64,000 nucleotides of DNA from NCBI GenBank assembly GCA_015179045.1, contig WHUZ01000032.1, positions 248,001-312,000 of the forward strand, written 5' to 3'. Positions 43,238 through 55,363 of this stretch are shown piece by piece (position 1 is the first letter of the stretch; each line of letters starts with the position of its first letter). The translations under genes were made by a program, and so were the position numbers. Source of the DNA: Kalaharituber pfeilii. Taxonomy: Eukaryota; Ascomycota; Pezizomycetes; Pezizales; Pezizaceae. The notes below the pieces were generated by a model that had not been told where the DNA came from, made no database searches, and worked only from the letters and a program-made list of their open reading frames with translations.

Positions 43238-44707
43238 CTACCTCACCATGGCCCCCACCAATGTCCTAACCTTGCACACTCCTCCCTTCTCCGTCACCAG
43301 CTTGCCCACTCCCTTATTCAATTTCTTATCATTCACTTCACCCTCCGCCCCCGTGAACACCACCCCTCCATCAAACAGCACCTCTCCTGCCTCACTGGTC
43401 GTCCACCCCGGCTGGACCGCCTCAAATATCTTTTGCTTCGGACTCAGCTGCGCCTCCGGCTTGCCCTCTCCGTACCCTTCAAAGAACACCCGCTCGCCCG
43501 GTTCTGCGTCCACCGGAGGCTCGACGAGTTCAATCTTTCCGTCCCCGCCGTGCGGGTCTTCGCTCCGGGGAGACGCAGCGAGGACCATAGCGGAGGATTT
43601 AATCCCGCGCATGTTTGCGGGCTTGAGGTTGCACACAAGGACAACGAGGCGGTTTTGCATTTCTTCGATGGGGACTTTGCCGCGGAGGCCAGAGAGGACG
43701 GTGCGTGTGGGGGGGAGTTCGGGAGACGAGGGGTCAGGGTAAGGTTGATTAATGTAGGGGGAGTCCGGAGTGTCGCCGCATACGATAGTGGACATGTAGA
43801 GACTGTCTGCGTTGGGGTGGGGAACACATTTAAGGATGCGGCCGACGCGGAGGTCGATGAGGGATGGGGAAAGAGGGTTTCTAGAAAAATATGTTCAGTA
43901 TATTATATATGCGTAGAGCAGAAGGGAGTGTTGGTGGAACTTACCCTCCTTCTTTGGCGCAGGTGCTTTCGGTGCTTTCTCCTTCTTCGCCTTCTCCTTC
44001 TTGCCTCCCTCCTGCGGCGCGGCAGCACCAGCGGCTTCAGCAACCTTCTTCACCTGCTCAACAACCTTTTTCGCTTCTTCTTTCACCTCCTCCACTTTCC
44101 CTCCCTTCTTTTCCTTCTCCTTCGCGCCCTCCTTTTCCTTCTTCTCCTTTGCAGGCTCCTCTGACTTTAATACAGTCTTCACACCATCCACATCCACCTT
44201 CACCTTCTCCCCATCTGGCACTCTGATCCCAAAGATCTCCGGCGCATTCTGAACATAGTCCAGCCAGCGGACAATATACCTCCACCCCCCGCTCTTCCCA
44301 CCCGTCCTCACCTCCCCACTCCATTTCCGCACATGCTCCGTCAACCTCACATACACCGCCACGTCGGCCACGCTTGGCTTATCCCCCAAAATTGTCGTCC
44401 TCGTCTGCAAATGCTTGTTTAGGGTCTCCAGATAGTGCTGTGTCGGGACATCCTGATTGAGTGCCGAGACCGTAAGCCACTGCCCAATCTCGGCGCTCTC
44501 CACATCGGAGTAGGTGATGTTCGGGAACAGCTGCGGGGCAAGGTAAGTCGTGATTGTATTTGTGCCCGACACGATATCGGCGCTAGGCAGCCTGATGGAC
44601 GAAATCTGCGCGCTCTCAGACACAGTAGTGGAGACAGACAGGCTCGGAAACGAGTCTGTGATGAGCTTCAAGAGGCTATCTGTGGGGCACAGTGTAAGGG
44701 ACGCCAT
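43238..44707 (-). CDS. ARC1: Arc1-like tRNA-aminoacylation cofactor (G4-type, EMAP-II tRNA-binding domain)
   Basis: Two exons, 44707-43941 and 43880-43238, giving 469 aa from ATG 44707 (MASLTLCPTDSLLK). The protein recruits tRNAs to methionyl- and glutamyl-tRNA synthetases in the cytosol. Residues 1-165 are GST-like (LGDKPSVADVAVYVRL). A Lys/Glu/Ala-rich linker (about 185-250) is typical of Arc1 and binds tRNA. The C-terminal EMAP-II/tRNA-binding domain starts at NPLSPSLIDLRVGRIL and includes HPNADSLY and NLKPANMRGIKSSAMVLAA. The intron is odd: a perfect GTAAGT lies at 43944, but it would shift the frame, and only the weaker GTTCCA donor four bases downstream keeps it. Confidence 0.88.
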
Positions 44708-45360
44708 TGCTCTGACGGGCGGGCAGACGCAGCAACTTCCGGTGATCACTGGATGCCGGTGTGCTGGACGTAGGCCGGCAAGGAGGTGTGCGGACCTGAT
44801 GATGCGATGGCGTGCAAGGACGGGCGTTGGTGGGATGAGAGATGATGCGGCTGCACGAAGGTGGGGGAGGGGCAGGTTGCTGCGGCGAAGACGAAAGTGG
44901 GGTCTCATCTTTGCCTTGCTCGCTCAACGATCTTGGGGCGGCTCTAAAAAACAGCGGCAACGGGCCGAGCCCAGGCTAAGCGCATTGAGTCACTTGCTCG
45001 GCACTCACATCGGGCAACGCACGCACGCACGCACTTGAACGTGAGAATCTTTTATTCTGCTGTATTTTCCATATCCTTGCTGCCGCTACGAATTGGCGAG
45101 ACCCGCCGCCTTCATTTGCCCCTCGAGGGAAAATAAGGGAGATAAGTGAAAACAGGGTCAAACTACAAATCACGAAAGAAAAACAGGTGGAAAAAGGAAA
45201 TTGAAAATAAAGGCAAATATAACAGAAACCTCTACAGAAACCTATTCGCCTTGCTCATTTTCGTAAGCCGTCCCCCTTCCCTTTTCCTTGTTCTCTTTTT
45301 ACCTGCTAGCCTTGTAGACCTGTGCCCCTCCTCCCTTCCTCCTCCCTGGGGCATCTGGCT
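44708..45360. other. ARC1 promoter region and 3' flank of UBA1
   Basis: No gene. Contains four to five tandem CACG/ACGC units at about 45017-45034. The plus-strand open stretch here is antisense to ARC1 and its upstream region. Confidence 0.4.
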
Positions 45361-48300
45361 TCACCTCAGCTTGATACAGACAAACGGCACTTCTACATCT
45401 TCCTCCGTCTGGTCATCACAACAGATTTCCAAGATGATATTCTTTGCATGCGCCGGGACTGGTTTCTTTGATACAGACTCGATGAGGTCCGTAATCCTGT
45501 AGTTTCGCCCCCGGTTAGCTAGTGCGCAGCAACTCGCTAAGGTTGGGAGCCTTACCTCATCCGAGTCCTTTCAGCTCGTTTCTTTGGTGGGAAGAAGCTG
45601 GCATAGAGTAACGAAACCCCGCTGCTCAACATCGTAATTTCCAGGCCCATTGCGGAAAATTTGTCTAGAATTTCCTGAAGGAGCAAATTTCCCTCAAAGT
45701 CGAATCTATCCCACAGTTTATCGACTGTCTTTTCAACCTTCTCCCCCTTCTCGTTCAAACCCAAATATTTTCCCTTCGGACTAGCAATTGGTTCGCTGAA
45801 GGCAACAAACGGCAGCGCAAGATTAACGAATCCATTGTGATATTCTTCCAACTTCCGCTTGCCATCAATCATCTTGTAGAGCTCAAGACAAACGAGACCG
45901 GTAACCAAGGCAGTCGTCTAACAATTTTTGATCAGCATCAATACAAAAATCGATTTTACAACTTAAATTTATTACTCACAGTAGCGATGGCAGGTACAAT
46001 CTTTCCAGCAATGAACTTAGTTTTATGTGCATCTGCAACTGGAATACCATAATTAAGAGCCCTGAGATTGCTGGCTGCAGTTATGAAGGCAATATGGTAG
46101 TTGCTGTCATCATCCTTCTCAAATTCAACTGGATTAAGTCTGTAACCTGCCAGAGTAGCTGGAGCGGGAAGACTCTCCGTTATCTTCGAAAGCTCGTCGT
46201 CATCAGCAAACGTATTAGCATTCGCGTTTGGATCTGGATCACTATCGCTAGCCTGAATTTTCACACCTGAGCTTGGTGTGAATTCCGGAACCATTATGCT
46301 GTCCAAGATTCTGCGGTAGCCAGCAAGATCGACATCAGAACCATTTAAGCCGTAATTGAAGGCATGAAGATTAGCAGCGGCAATTATAAAATCCAAGTGC
46401 TCTTTCTGATCAGGATTGAATGCGAGTGGGTCCGGTGCACGTTTCGGTCCGGACCAGAACGGAGTTCCTGTAGATGTCATGGAGTCTTTGGGGAAGTTAT
46501 ATAATAGTTGCTGAATGCTGTTGTTGAATTGTTTCTCAAACTCCAATCTGGCCCAAACGATACATTCCTCGAAAGTTAAAGGTTTTGCTGTGACTAGGTA
46601 TGACTGAATCATCTCAAGAACCTGTTTCTGGTTTCCAACCTGTTTCAGGGTACTTTCCAAGAAATTTGGCTGTGAAAGATAAAGGTTAACATTCTCTGCT
46701 GGCTTCACAAAGTAGCCATCAAACAACTCCCTTGCCCATGCAATGGTGTGTTCAATTTTGTTCGGGAAGCTGCGCAATGTGCACATAGGGAAGCTCTGTT
46801 CAGGTGGATCTTGCGAGGAAGAATAGCTTTCTGTCACGCCAGGTAATACCACCTGAGTGTTTCCTTTTGTCCCGAGGGTACCACTTTCAAGGAGCGGTTT
46901 GCGGAAGAAAACACATCGCCTGTCAACATAAGTTCTGGCTTCAACGTTGTCTAATGCATTCGTCACAAGGTCCAACTCCTCCCAAAAGTCCTCATTGAAA
47001 ACATGTTCGGTATCTGGACCAACCCTATCGCGCAAGGTGGTTATTTTTCCTGCGAGGTCTGGATTCATGACGGAGACAGCTGCTGCCGCACATTCACTCT
47101 TTGGCTTCCCAACATCCGCTGGCCTAAAGAGGAATTGCCGATTGAGATTACTCTTCTCGATCGAGTCCATATCTGTGACAGTAATCTTCCCTTTAGGTCC
47201 GGTGGCTAGTCCCATCATTGCCCAATTCTTCAACATCTCACATCCAATTGCACCGGTCCCAACCAAGAATGTATTAACGCTGACAATTTTATCTTGGAAC
47301 TCCTTCCCAAATACAGCAATTTGAGCATCATATCGAGTGCCAAGTGGAGCACAGGCCTCTTCAGTTCGCTTGACTGATGTTGGTAAACTTTCAAGGGAGT
47401 CAAAGTACATATAGCCATCGATTGGGGTAAATTTCCCAGACACAGCTTTGAGAACCTCCTGAGCAGCAAAACCGCCAAAGAAGGCACACATTGCTGGTAT
47501 ATACCCACGTGCTTGATATGAAAGCTCCTTTAGTAACTTCTCATCAAGTTCTGGTTTTTCATCTCCGTATGTGGTAGCAATCTTCTTTGCTTCTTCCAAG
47601 AACTGCACGGCGTCCCCTTCATTCATTGGACGTGGAAGCTGCCCATTATGCTTGCCGGTGAACTTATGTAGAGCCTGGAATCCAACATGAAGCTGCATTG
47701 GCCTGTCGAATTTAGCATAATCGGTGATGAGGAATTCTGGTTTTCGAAGTCTTTCTGCTAGCGGCTTGAAGTTCATGACCTTGGGCATCTTGACTTGGGT
47801 AAATAGACCACCTCGGACGTATTGGCCCCCAAGAGATGAGATATCACCAATAGAGAATGTGTATGGACCTGCATTGCAATTAGAGATAGGAGGGGAGTTC
47901 CACAGGCCAAAACTCACCTTTCACTTCCACTTTCCTAGGCTCACAGCCGTTTAGAACCTCGATGCCAACAACTTCACTGAAAGTAACATAATCTCCATCC
48001 TCCAAACCGTGACGTGCCTCATCCAGGGCGGTAACTAACCCATCCTCGTCAATGCTTGCGACGATTCCGCTCGCCACATTCTCGCCTGTAGTATCCGTGA
48101 TGGTAAAATTCTCTCCGAAATCACAGAAGATATTTCCAAACAGTCCCCTCACATCAGCACTAATGAAAGCGATTTTATTCTTGTTGCAGTAATCATTGAC
48201 AAGGAGTTGCGTTTCAAGAGAGGTTTCCGTCAGGACAACAACTTGATAGCCGTTAAGAATCGATAGATCAGATGCGAGGTGTGCTGTTGATGGATGGACA

Positions 48301-48850
48301 CTGACGGGAGTATAAGAATTCAGTTCCGCGAGGCGAGGTGCAGTGACAGCTGCACGAGGCTGTCCCACATCTTCAGGATGTAAGAAGAATTGTGCCGAGA
48401 GGTCGGCAATCTCCACAGGAGCTGGATCGTAAAGTGTAACGGACTTGACACCAGCCAAACAGACGTTTTTAGCTGCATAGGGATTAGAGAATGTCAGGCT
48501 TCCTACCGCGCAAGAGGCAACATACCTATCTCCACACCGAGGCCTTTTAGACCCACAATCAGCACATTGGATGTGCTCATACGTTTCATGGCCTCATGGC
48601 CAAGCACATATCTGTGAAACTTGTAAGCTTCGTCAATATCCGGGGTAGATATTTGTGACGCACAGCTGACGGCTGTAAAGGCTTTCATCGATCTCGCCCA
48701 CCGGCTTGGGGTCGATTTGCATTTTGGAGTCCTGTTGGTGGAAACCAGTGAGCTCTGGACTTGGAAGAAGGCGGTGGGGGGGTGGGGGGGTGGGGGGGTG
48801 GGGGGGTGGGGGGGGGTCCATGCTGGGCCCAATGACTGCCTTACCGTCAT
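45361..48850 (-). CDS. UBA1: Ubiquitin-activating enzyme E1
   Basis: Seven exons: 48850-48845, 48731-48664, 48611-48526, 48472-47918, 47868-45980, 45917-45556, 45496-45361, total 3102 bp, 1033 aa, the usual size for Uba1. It adenylates ubiquitin with ATP, takes it as a thioester and passes it to E2 enzymes. Seen: inactive adenylation half ([19 protein letters not shown] across an exon junction, then [16 protein letters not shown]), active adenylation half ([18 protein letters not shown], about residue 445), catalytic Cys in [10 protein letters not shown] at about residue 600 (yeast Cys600), and a C-terminal ubiquitin-fold domain ([11 protein letters not shown]). Intron 1 contains a long C-run tract. 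The first ATG in frame is at 48850, but a nuclear-signal-like extension STKRKLSGD is open upstream without ATG. Divergent from GCP4. Confidence 0.93.
48774..48818 (+). repeat. G-run minisatellite (about five units of 8 bp) in UBA1 intron 1
   Basis: Units of GTGGGGGG/GGTGGGGGG in tandem. On the UBA1 strand it is a C-rich polypyrimidine tract ahead of the acceptor; on the plus strand it has four or more G-runs and could form a G-quadruplex. Confidence 0.85.
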
Positions 48851-48910
48851 CTTTTGCTTTGAAGGACGAACTTCAAGTATATCTCCGGACAGTTTTCTTT
48901 TCGTAGACAA

Positions 48911-49576
48911 TGTGACGTATGTCTGTGGGGTACGCTCGGTTTGTAGAATTGAGGGCTGAGGAAGGGGAAGCGTTGAAGTCTCGTGTGCTGGAGGGCAAAC
49001 GCTGTTTGAAGGCAGCTGGCGGGGGGTGTGCTATGTATTATAAACCTTTTCAGAACTCGACAGAAGGACTGGCTGGGAAGGCACAACAGGATTAGCGTTC
49101 ACTGATGGCGGGCAAGACGATGAGGCGAATAGCTCTGCGGCAATGCAGCAGCGGGGGGGGGGGGGGGGGGTTCAAGGAGCACAGGAGGCGTATTACTGTA
49201 CAGAACACAGAGCAGCTGGTAGGCGGGGCGCTGGGAGGTGCTGGGAGCGGTGGGGGCTTGGCTATGTACTCTACTCTACTATGCATATAGCGTCCAGTGC
49301 TGCTGCTCTGCTGCTCGTATCATACTGTGCCCACCGGACACGGTGCTGAGGTGGGGGGGCTTGGCAAGCAGCCAGTGTGGGGCGGCTTGGCGCGGGCTAG
49401 TGGGCCCTTGGCGCGAGTGGCCCACCCAACAGGCGCAAGGTACAGTACTGCGCAGCAGCGTGGGCACCGCTTGCGCGCCCCATCAGCGCTCCGCTCGAGT
49501 GCACCGAGACCGCCCGCCTGCCCCGCCTGCCCCGCCTGCCCGCTCAATGCTGGATTGATGCGACTCTGCAGGTATC
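48911..49576. promoter_or_regulatory. Divergent UBA1-GCP4 promoter region, rich in G/C runs
   Basis: About 0.7 kb separates the two start codons. It holds a G18 run at about 49153-49170, a tandem of CCCGCCTGCC units (about 49512-49545, three to four copies), and no clear TATA box. Both genes are housekeeping genes, so a shared GC-rich promoter is plausible. Confidence 0.5.
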
Positions 49577-52171
49577 ATGCTCCACGGTACGCCGCCCCCC
49601 CCCCCCCCCCCCCCCCGCGCTGAAGGGAATCGCAGCAGCCCCTGCACAGAGACTCTACACATCCCCCCCCCCCTCCTCCTCCGATCACGCTTGCACCCCG
49701 TCCCCCCCTCCACCCCAACCCCAACCCCCACTAAACACCTATGGCGCGACTTAGAGCTCTTCATCATCCTCTCCGGACACCCATCCCCTCTATTCGCCCC
49801 CAACTTGCCGCCTACTTTCCCCCTCGTTTCCCCGGCTGAACGGTATTACTCTTCCCCCACGTCGATGCCCTTGCAATACCGCTAATATCTCGAAAGCACC
49901 CTGCTAAACTCGCTTGCACACCTCGGAAACCTTCATATCTCCCTTCGGCAGCAATGCTCCCAGCTCGTTTCCATCCACCCCTCCACCATCGCACGAGCCA
50001 TCGCATCCGCCATTGATGCTCACCACCTCCAACAGTTCAGGGGCCAAGTTGTCCAGGTCGAGGCTTCTATCCTAAGGAGGGAATCGGGCGTCGTTGGAGG
50101 CTATGATATCGTCGCGCTAGCCCGCATAAAGTCCGATTTCGAAGGGTGGGATCGAATATTGCAGTATCTGGAGGATTTAACGAGTTTGATGCTCGGTGGG
50201 CTATCCGTTAACGACGGTGTTGCTTCCAAGGACGGAAACTGGGTCAGAGGGGCTCATCTGATCAACAGACTCAGGAAGGACATACACACGGGCTACCCGT
50301 CACTAGAGCAAGTGTCACTGCATCTACTGCAAGTGGCCGAGACTGCCTGGCTGCGTCAGATATCTACTTGGGTGCTTTACGGGCGATTACCAGCCTTCGG
50401 CAGCGAAGACTTCTATATCAAAGAGAAAGATGGCGATGGGCAGCGTATTGGGGATAGTGATGTGATGCTTAAAGAGTACACGATAGACAGAAAACTTTTG
50501 CCAGAATTCGTTACTCCGGAAGCGGCCTCATCGGTACTGTTCATCGGGCGGTCGTTGTCTCACATCCGAGCCAGAGGCGGAGCGTCCCTATATACACCTG
50601 CAAGCAAAGCAGCATCTCAGTCCGGTACCTCCGCAGCCGCACTTTCTGTTACCTCTCCCGAGCTAGGCTTGCTCACCACGCACCTTTCAATTCTGCAAAC
50701 CCTACAGTCTCCGCTTTCTCCCCAAAAATTTTCAACCGCAATCTCTGCTATACGACTCTCATTATCCCGCCACACCTTACAGACGCTTCTCCCAGCTTAC
50801 AAGATAGTTGAGGTGCTTTACGTATTTCGGGAATTTTTCCTCTTAGGGCGCGGTGAATTTGCTATTGCTCTTGTCTCACAGGCAGACGAAAAGGTCCTCG
50901 ATCGTTATCGTGGTAAAAGTCAACAAGGGCTTGTATCTTCCTCTGGTACACTTTTGAAAGAAGGGGAGGCTGCAGCTATCTTAACACGAGCCTGGGGTAT
51001 ACTCTCCTCGTACCAGAGCGAAGAAGTTTTAGATGAACGTCTCGAGCATGCGAGAGAGTTGTTATACCTTTCGATACATAAACCAACCTCGCATTCCTCT
51101 ATACCGTTTCCGTCAGCAAAAAAGACAAGCGCGAAGGATAAAACCGACTTTAGCGACTTCTTGGTCGGCTCTTCAGTGTCGCTCAACTTTCAAATTTCAT
51201 GGCCGATGGAGTTATTTCTCACTCACTCTGACGTTGATAAATATGATCGGATCTTCCATTACTTGATCGCTTCAAGGAAATGTCTGATTAGTTTGCAATC
51301 TCTCTGGCATGGCCGTAGACACTCCATGGCCATTCCTGGCCTCATTCATGACAGAGCTGAAGCCAATAGAAGAAGGGAAAAGCTAAAGCGAAGGGCGCAG
51401 AGGGAGAGATTTATTTGGGCAACAGCTAGCTTAGCGGTGTTTTTCTTAGAGACCCTTGCTGCCTACTGGCAAGAAGAAGTCATTGAAACTTCATTCAACA
51501 GGTTCATAAGTTTAGTTCGTGGAACGCCGGAAGAACATCGAAGAAAACGCAAACGGGTCCGTGTTGTGGAACCAGAGCGGGAGATGGATAACTCTAGCAG
51601 CACGGATGACGACGATGGATCAGATGACAATGACGAAGGAAGCAGCGTTAGAATTCAAAAGGATACACAGACCGTCGAAGATCCTCGGAATGTGCCAGAA
51701 CAACAGCAAGACCCGGAATCATTAGCCAGGGCACACAGGCTTTATCTGAACTTTCTAATACGCGGCCTGTTCCTGTCAGATCACGATTTTACGAGCAACT
51801 ACCGGATATTATTAGAGGCTTGTGAGAGGCTTTGCACGTGGATCTCCCGTCTTGAAAAGCTCCATGCATTGGCGGATTTAGGAGTTGATGCCTCCAGTAC
51901 ATCTGCTGATGACCAAAGTCAAGTCTCTACCCAATTGGCATCATTGGACGAAGCATGCAAGGGCATTAGGAAGTCGTTGGGAAAGCTGGTGGAGCGACTT
52001 CATGGTATCGACGAGGAACGGAGCAAGGGAGCTGGTGCACTTGTCGGGTTGTTAGGGATGGGAGTGGAAGATGGAAGCGGAGGGGGAGGCAAGATAGACA
52101 GACTGCTTATGAGGTTAAATTGGGATTCTATGGGGGGCGGTGACTTGGTGGGTCGTCGAGATGCGATGTAG
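49577..52171 (+). CDS. Gamma-tubulin complex component 4 (GCP4)
   Basis: Three exons: 49577-49586 (only ATGCTCCACG), 49755-49842 and 49897-52171, giving 790 aa. The start is fixed by the GCP4 N-terminus MLHELFIILSGHPSPLF, which appears only when the tiny first exon is joined (G|AG), and by LVSPAERTLLNSLAHLGNL across the second junction. GCP4 is a Spc97/Spc98-family subunit of the gamma-tubulin ring complex at the spindle pole body and nucleates microtubules. The N-terminal GRIP1 part contains YDIVALARIKSDFEGW and ISTWVLYGRL; the C-terminal GRIP2 part ends KIDRLLMRLNWD, as in the family. An acidic insert (about residues 560-590: SSSTDDDDGSDDNDEG) is disordered. Intron 1 (168 bp) contains runs of 20 or more C. 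Confidence 0.88.
49597..49676 (+). repeat. Poly(C) tracts in GCP4 intron 1
   Basis: A run of about 20 C at 49595-49616 and one of about 11 C at 49663-49674, in a pyrimidine-rich intron. Confidence 0.9.
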
Positions 52172-52665
52172 GAGCTCTTGTAAATAAAAGGCTTGTACTA
52201 GAAAGTGCAATCCTCTGCAACAAACTTGCAATAATTACTGTGTCTAAGTACATCGTACGTCGTTTTGTTTGGGCAAGTGACACTGCTGAACTTGAACGGC
52301 TTTCACCGACCATATGCGGTGCCGAGACTTTTGCCCCACCCCCGCCGCACGGCAAGCTTGATGACAATCTTGGCAGCGCGCTAGTGGATAAGATATGAAA
52401 AAATGTTGACCCTGCACAGGGCTCCATGAAGAGCGTGCTTGGTCCCTCTCCAGCTCGACCCTGGAGCAATTCAGCGCAACTGCCCTCCTTCCCAAGCATC
52501 TCGCTCTGAGCAGCCTCCGACCGTCCGAACCTTCTGCTGGTTCTTCTCCCTGCCTTGCATCTTGCCATCCTAGGTTTGCCCCCCTACACAGGCGGCTAGA
52601 GCGCGCACATAAAAGTTGAAATATCAGCAATCGGTCACTGCCGGCGCCTTGCTCAGCTACCCCCA
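52172..52665. other. GCP4 3' flank and SUV3 promoter region
   Basis: A 494-bp gap between two genes on the same strand. No coding signal supported. No clear TATA box. Confidence 0.4.
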
Positions 52666-55363
52666 ATGCCCTACGTTGCGAATCGCCTCGCTCAAAGATG
52701 CATCCTTTGCACTCATAATATTCCCCGGCGTAGCATCTTGCTATCACCCTTTCTATCGCAATTGCAGGGTGACCGGACATTCTCTACCACCCAACCACAG
52801 TTACGAAAAGTAACTCCCCATGCCTAAAAGTCACTTTGTGGAAGCGGCCCCATGATTGACTAACCTCTGCTAGGGTGGCCATAGGCATAAAACACAACAT
52901 AGGAAGCAAGCTCCCCTTCCTCCTCCCACTTTTCCAGAGAGACAGTTTGAGAGACAGCCAGGAAGGCAGTCAGGAAGGCAGTCAGAGAAACAACCAAACA
53001 GAGGGCCAGCTCCTGTCTCCATTCGTCATGTGGGAGGCCCTCGGCAAAATCGCGTAAAAAAGGATGTAAATATAGAGGATTATACCGAGCTGCGTCTGAA
53101 CTTGCTTCGAAAGTACATAAAACACTATTGGGAGTCAGAACTTGAAGATGTTGGAATCAGCTTGGAAGACGTTATATCAGAGCTCAATCTCTTCACGAAA
53201 AGAGTGCTCGAACAGAATTTTGATAAGGAACCTGGATTCCTGTCACCGTTCAAGGAGACGAAGATCCCCACACCAGGGGAATTGAAGCGAGCACAGTCAG
53301 TCAGTGAGGAGGTTTTCGATACCCTTCTTCAAGAGAAATACCGGGATTTTGTTTTGCGGGAGGACTCACCGCCCATTGTTGATATGCAATTGCGATTGAC
53401 TGATCTCCAGCATCCGCATGAATGGTATCCGGATGCGCGATCTATGCAGCGGACGTGGATCATGCATGTAGGCCCTACGAACTCGGGAAAAACCTACAGG
53501 GCTCTGAAGCGGCTTGAGGAATGTGAGAGTGGGATATATGCCGGCCCATTGAGGTTGCTAGCACACGAAATTTACGAGAGATTCAACGCTAAAGGAATAT
53601 CATGCAATCTCATCACTGGAGAGGAACAGCGGCTTGAGCATGCAAATGCCAAACTGACGAGCAGTACAGTTGAGATGGTCGACATCACCCGGAATGTGGA
53701 AGTTGCGGTTTTGGATGAAATTCAGATGATTGGTGACAGGCACCGTGGCTGGGCATGGACCCAGGCCTTACTGGCCGTTAGAGCGAGGGAGATTCACATG
53801 TGTGGCGAGGAGCGAACCGTTGAGCTGATTCAGAACTTGGCAGCCCTTACTGGAGACAAATTAATTGTAAACAGGTACAATCGTCTAGGGCCTCTCCACA
53901 CTGCAAATGAGTCTCTTGAAGGAGATTGGTCCCAGATTCAGAAAGGGGATTGTGTTGTCACATTCTCTAGGAAAGATATCTTTGCCATCAAAAAGATCAT
54001 TGAAGAGACCACGGGGAAACGATGTGCGGTTGTATATGGGGGGTTACCACCAGAAACGAGGTCTCACCAAGCAAAATTATTCAATGACCAAAGCAACGAG
54101 TACGATGTTCTTGTTGCTAGTGATGCTGTCGGAATGGGGCTCAATTTGTTAGACATCATCCCCCTGTCCTGCTATTGATTCAAACTCCTTCTAATTTCGG
54201 ATGCAGGTCAATTCAACGTGTGATATTCGAAACAATGACAAAGTACGATGGGGAGTCACTAAAAGCCCTCGAGGTGCCCCATATCAAACAGATTGGTGGG
54301 AGAGCGGGCCGTTATCGAGTGGCACCAAGCCTACCGATTAAGCCACCCTCCGATCAACCAAAGGTCCTGGAGGCACCCAAATCTTCGGAGGCATCAAAGG
54401 GCTCGGAGGAAATACCTGCTGTTATCCCTCCGGTTGGACCTTTACCGGCCATGCCGAATCCGGGGATAGTGACTACACTCGAGAAGGCGGACCTCAGACT
54501 ACTCAAATATGCAATGAAGACTGATGTTCCCCCAATCAAGACCGCAGGAATATTGCCACCAGATCGTACACTAGAAAAATTTGCGAAAACATTCCCGCCC
54601 CGAAAGCCATTCTCACAGGTTTTGGAGAAGCTGTTTAATATGGCTAAAGTGAACACGAACTTGTTCCACTTGTGTTCCGTAGATGAGTTGGAACATGCTG
54701 CAGGTATTGTTGAAACCACGAAGGGTCTAACCGTTCCCGAGAGGATTACCATTACTCAAGCTCCTGTGCCAAGACGGGACCAGAACGTCAAGAAGAGCTT
54801 GGTAGAATACAGTCAGCTGATTGCAGAGAGCAAGAGTGGCAGTATCCTTGATGTCGACGGATTAGATTTGGAGGTGTTGGATGAATACCTAGAAGAAAAA
54901 GAACTTGAGGCCAATGGTTCTGCTGGCAAGCAAGGACCTAAACCGCAGGACCTATGGACAAATCCTGGTGGACTACGGGAAAGCAATCTCCTGACTCTAC
55001 CTAGGTTAGAGAGTTTGCATAAGTCCACAATGCTTTGGCTATGGCTATCGTATGTCTTGCTGATTTCTTCTCCCTTCAGCTGAACGATTTTTTATTGCTA
55101 ACCTTTTCTGGGCCTACAGATACCGCTTCCCTGCCGTCTTCACACCCCGGGAAACGGCGTTCGATTTAAAACAGATGACCGAGGATGCAATTCAGGACAT
55201 CCTCAGCAAGACGAACTACAACAGAATCCAGAAGCTCAAGAAGCGCAAGAAGGCAGAGCGGTCTGGCGCATTTGGGGAGTTTGCGGATGTTTTGGCTGAG
55301 GAGGGAATGACTGGGAATCCGTGGGCTGAGGAGCATAGGAGGCAGATTTCAGCTGCTGCCTAG
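52666..55363 (+). CDS. SUV3: Mitochondrial ATP-dependent RNA helicase SUV3
   Basis: Four exons: 52666-52809, 52874-54147, 54207-55049 and 55120-55363, giving 834 aa. The helicase subunit of the mitochondrial degradosome, which degrades and turns over mitochondrial RNA with a 3' exonuclease. The start at 52666 gives a basic mitochondrial presequence (MPYVANRLAQRCILC ... GDRTFSTTQ) typical of matrix import; the main open frame lacks an ATG without this exon. Motifs: Walker A GPTNSGKT (about residue 248), VLDEIQMIGD as DExH (about 329), VVYGGLPPETR, and DAVGMGLNL|SIQRVIFETM across intron 2, followed by QIGGRAGRY (motif VI). The SUV3 C-terminal domain ends in exon 4. A Pro/Lys/Ser-rich insert of about 40 residues follows motif VI. 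Confidence 0.93.

Noticed and set aside
43145..44164. A 339-codon plus-strand open stretch
   Set aside because: It is antisense to ARC1, whose minus-strand frame shows the GST-like and EMAP-II domains; the plus frame has only low-complexity Leu/Arg sequence.
44550..45038. A 162-codon plus-strand gene upstream of ARC1
   Set aside because: It overlaps the first exon and promoter of ARC1 in antisense and has no domain.
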